In this document: positions 5,434 through 7,433 of the stretch, piece after piece | How the letters are laid out: each line of letters opens with the position of its first letter | Position numbering within the stretch: the first letter of the stretch is position 1 | Source: Lachnospiraceae bacterium | GTDB taxonomy: Bacteria > Bacillota > Clostridia > Lachnospirales > Lachnospiraceae | DNA: 7,433 nucleotides | Assembly (NCBI GenBank): GCA_016301965.1 | Contig: JAEDOO010000094.1 | Location: 1-7,433 of the forward strand | Direction of reading: 5' to 3' | Notes under the pieces: model-generated | What the model saw: the letters and a program-made list of their open reading frames with translations, nothing else | Database searches by the model: none | Told to the model about the DNA's origin: nothing | Made by a program: the position numbers and the translations under genes

Positions 5434-6435
5434 ATGAAACGAACAGGTAGTTTTCTTTTCGCACTGAGTCTTTTTCTGATTCTCCTCAGCGGATGCGGTA
5501 CAAAAGCACCTTCTGATATGTCAACAGAAAAGGTCACCTTAAACGAAGTAGCGCATTCCATTTTTTATGCACCTATGTATGTGGCTATCGAGAAAGGCTA
5601 TTTTGCAGAAGAAGGCATTGCGCTGGATCTGGTGACCGGTTATGGCGCAGATAAAACCATGACCGCTCTTCTGTCCGGAGAAGCAGATATTGGCTTTATG
5701 GGTGCGGAATCTACAATTTACACCCATCTGGAACAGACAGATGATCCCGTTATCAATTTTGCACAGCTGACACAGCGCGCCGGAAATTTCCTGGTGGGAC
5801 GTACACCAGATGAAGATTTCTCCTGGAAGAAGCTTGTGGGCAAGGATGTGCTGGGCGGAAGAAAGGGTGGCATGCCGGAAATGGTATTTGAATATATCCT
5901 CCGTCAGAACGGCATAGATCCCGCAGATGTAAATATTGACCAGAGTATCGATTTTGGCTCCACTGCTGCTGCTTTCTCCAGTGGAAAAGGAGAATATACG
6001 GTAGAATTCGAGCCCTCTGCCACGGCCCTGGAGTCCTCCGGCGCGGGATATGTGGTGGCATCTCTCGGTGTAGATTCCGGCTACGTTCCCTACACCTCTT
6101 TTTCCGCCAAAAGCAGCTATATCCATGCGCATCCAGATCTGATCCAGCATTTTACAAACGCCCTGCAGGCAGGTATGGACTACGTAAACAGTCATACTCC
6201 GGAGGAAATTGCTGTGGCTATTGCTCCTCAGTTTCCGGAAAATGATGTGGCTACACTGACCACTATCGTTAGCCGTTACAGCGAGCAGGATACCTGGAAA
6301 GATAATCTGGTGTTTGAAAAAGACAGCTTTGAACTGCTGCAGGATATTCTGGAATCCGCCGGTGAACTGGATGAGCGGACGGAATATACAGATCTGGTGA
6401 CTACAGAATATGCCGAAAATGCCGCCAAACACTAA
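5434..6435 (+). CDS. ABC transporter substrate-binding lipoprotein, NMT1/SsuA/ThiY-like
   Basis: This 333-residue protein is an exported lipoprotein: a basic start (MKR), a hydrophobic segment (about 7-19) and a lipobox LLSGC with lipidated Cys21. The mature part follows the NMT1/THI5-like periplasmic-binding-protein pattern: EVAHSIFYAPMYVAIEKGYF (38-57), EEGIALDL (59-66), ALLSGEADIGFMG (78-90), then GGRKGGMPEM (141-150) at the usual domain-crossing position. Relatives bind sulfonates, nitrate, bicarbonate or thiamine pyrimidine precursors; the ligand cannot be read from this sequence. AGGGG (5422-5426) lies seven bases before the ATG. Such proteins usually sit with a permease and an ATPase, but here the next gene is convergent nfo and the previous one is divergent. 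It is therefore a lone substrate-binding gene that must use a transporter encoded elsewhere or act as a sensor. Confidence 0.88.
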   Translation: MKRTGSFLFALSLFLILLSGCGTKAPSDMSTEKVTLNEVAHSIFYAPMYVAIEKGYFAEEGIALDLVTGYGADKTMTALLSGEADIGFMGAESTIYTHLEQTDDPVINFAQLTQRAGNFLVGRTPDEDFSWKKLVGKDVLGGRKGGMPEMVFEYILRQNGIDPADVNIDQSIDFGSTAAAFSSGKGEYTVEFEPSATALESSGAGYVVASLGVDSGYVPYTSFSAKSSYIHAHPDLIQHFTNALQAGMDYVNSHTPEEIAVAIAPQFPENDVATLTTIVSRYSEQDTWKDNLVFEKDSFELLQDILESAGELDERTEYTDLVTTEYAENAAKH

Positions 6436-6545
6436 CAGGGTTATCCTCCGGCCGGTAAACTGGATACGACACCAGGATTCTTTCAAAATACGTCCAAATT
6501 ACTCTGTGTTCATTCCCTTCTTTGGATGTTTTGACTGCAGATCAG

Positions 6546-6580
6546 AAAAAAACATCCCCGCAGATGAAACATCTGCGGGG
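6546..6580 (-). terminator. Intrinsic terminator of nfo
   Basis: A perfect 11-bp GC-rich stem, CCCCGCAGATG (6556-6566) and CATCTGCGGGG (6570-6580), closes a three-base loop. In the nfo direction it lies 18 bases after the stop codon and is followed after three bases by seven T residues (6552-6546). In the plus direction it is followed by AATTATAAC, so it would be only a weak terminator for the lipoprotein gene, whose stop is 120 bases upstream. Confidence 0.9.
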
Positions 6581-6598
6581 AATTATAACACAATGCTC

Positions 6599-7432
6599 TT
6601 ATCCCTGATAATTTTCCTTCAAAAAACGGATTTCTTCGGCATACCCGTCCAGTTCATTCGGCGTCTCCAGATATACCGGAATCCCCCGCAAGGCAGGATG
6701 ATTAATGATCCGTATCATAGCTTCAGCCCCGATACTGCCCTGTCCGATCTTTTCGTGACGGTCCTTGTGGCTGGCGAAAGGATTTTTACTGTCGTTCATA
6801 TGAATCGCCCGCAAACGGCTCAGCCCGATCATGCGGTCAAACTGCTCCAGCACACCATCCAGATCATTGACAATATCGTATCCCGCATCGTACACATGAC
6901 ACGTATCAAGACATACTCCCATATGCTCCTGCAGCTCTACACGATCAAGGATCGCACGAATCTCTTCAAAACTTCTGCCCACTTCGCTGCCTTTGCCTGA
7001 CATTGTCTCCAGAAGCACCGTAGTAGTCTGCTCCGGTTTCAAAATCTGATTCAGCGTATCCGCAATAAGCCGAATGCCTTCCTCCGCGCCCTGTCCCACA
7101 TGGCTGCCGGGATGAAAATTATAGCAGTTTCCCGGCACATATTCCATGCGCATCAGATCGTCAGCCATGGTTTCCAGCGCAAATTCCCGCACATGAGGAT
7201 CCTTTGAGCAGGCATTAAGGGTGTACGGGGCATGCGCAAGAATACGCTCTATCCCATTTTCCCGACAGAAAACATGGAACCGCTCCACATCTTTCTGATC
7301 TATAGCTTTTGCCTTACTTCCTCTCGGATTTCTCGTAAAAAACTGGAACGTATTTGCGCCAATCCCTATCGCTTCCTTCCCCATATGATAAAATCCGGCA
7401 GATGAAGACAGATGGCATCCTATCGTAAACAT
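6599..7432 (-). CDS. nfo: Endonuclease IV (deoxyribonuclease IV)
   Basis: This 277-residue protein is a complete endonuclease IV, the zinc-dependent AP endonuclease of base excision repair that cleaves DNA 5' to abasic sites and trims blocked 3' ends. All nine metal ligands of the family are visible: H67 (AHAPY), H107 (NFHPGSH), E142 (LLETMSGKG), D176 and H179 (CLDTCH), H211 (IHMND), D224 and H226 (HKDRHE) and E256 (YLETP). The start agrees with the family N terminus (MFTIGCHLS) and lies one base from the window edge, so its ribosome binding site and promoter are not visible. It ends in a strong terminator and converges on the lipoprotein gene, with no functional link apparent. Length is normal for the family. 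Confidence 0.97.
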   Translation of the reverse strand: MFTIGCHLSSSAGFYHMGKEAIGIGANTFQFFTRNPRGSKAKAIDQKDVERFHVFCRENGIERILAHAPYTLNACSKDPHVREFALETMADDLMRMEYVPGNCYNFHPGSHVGQGAEEGIRLIADTLNQILKPEQTTTVLLETMSGKGSEVGRSFEEIRAILDRVELQEHMGVCLDTCHVYDAGYDIVNDLDGVLEQFDRMIGLSRLRAIHMNDSKNPFASHKDRHEKIGQGSIGAEAMIRIINHPALRGIPVYLETPNELDGYAEEIRFLKENYQG

Positions 7433-7433
7433 A

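Noticed and set aside
5539..6486. 315-residue minus-strand frame
   Set aside because: It is antisense to the lipoprotein gene, which has a lipobox, a ribosome binding site and family motifs.

Overview
The window looks like a chromosomal segment from a low-to-mid GC Firmicute, most likely a gut-type Clostridia of the Lachnospiraceae. This is inferred from the strong AGGAG-type ribosome binding sites, the protein families present (DUF1846/UPF0371, a short LUD protein with a C-terminal cysteine cluster, a response regulator with GGDEF and EAL domains) and the compact layout. The species cannot be named from the sequence. Seven protein genes are supported. I see no tRNA, rRNA, CRISPR array, prophage or transposase gene.

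Left end (1-2400): a 145-bp element with perfect 42-bp inverted arms sits downstream of a minus-strand gene pair. The pair is a DUF1846 protein (863-2353) followed 39 bases later by a LUD-domain protein (188-823). A promoter with a good -10 lies at about 2383-2388. The element ends in a T-rich run in the direction of this pair, so it may also terminate it.

Middle (2400-4952): a solitary HicB-family antitoxin gene (2545-2823, plus) has its own promoter and a clear intrinsic terminator and no HicA partner. It converges on a minus-strand signalling pair: a REC-GGDEF-EAL response regulator (3279-4952) followed by a stand-alone Hpt phosphotransfer protein (2887-3234). The regulator has a degenerate GGDEF motif, an almost complete EAL site with one acidic residue replaced by alanine, and a shortened REC domain. 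No histidine kinase is present in the window.

Right part (4953-7433): a 481-bp divergent intergenic region holds a probable regulator promoter and leader hairpin, about eight copies of a roughly 16-bp pyrimidine-rich tandem repeat, an 11-bp inverted repeat, and a possible promoter for a lipoprotein. That lipoprotein (5434-6435, plus) is an NMT1/SsuA/ThiY-type ABC substrate-binding protein with no permease or ATPase beside it. It converges on nfo (6599-7432, minus), an endonuclease IV whose nine metal ligands are all present. A strong terminator for nfo lies between them.

The genes do not form one pathway. The most notable items are the long perfect palindrome, the slippage-prone repeat tract between the divergent regulator and lipoprotein genes, and the regulator/Hpt pair with its unusual domain residues.
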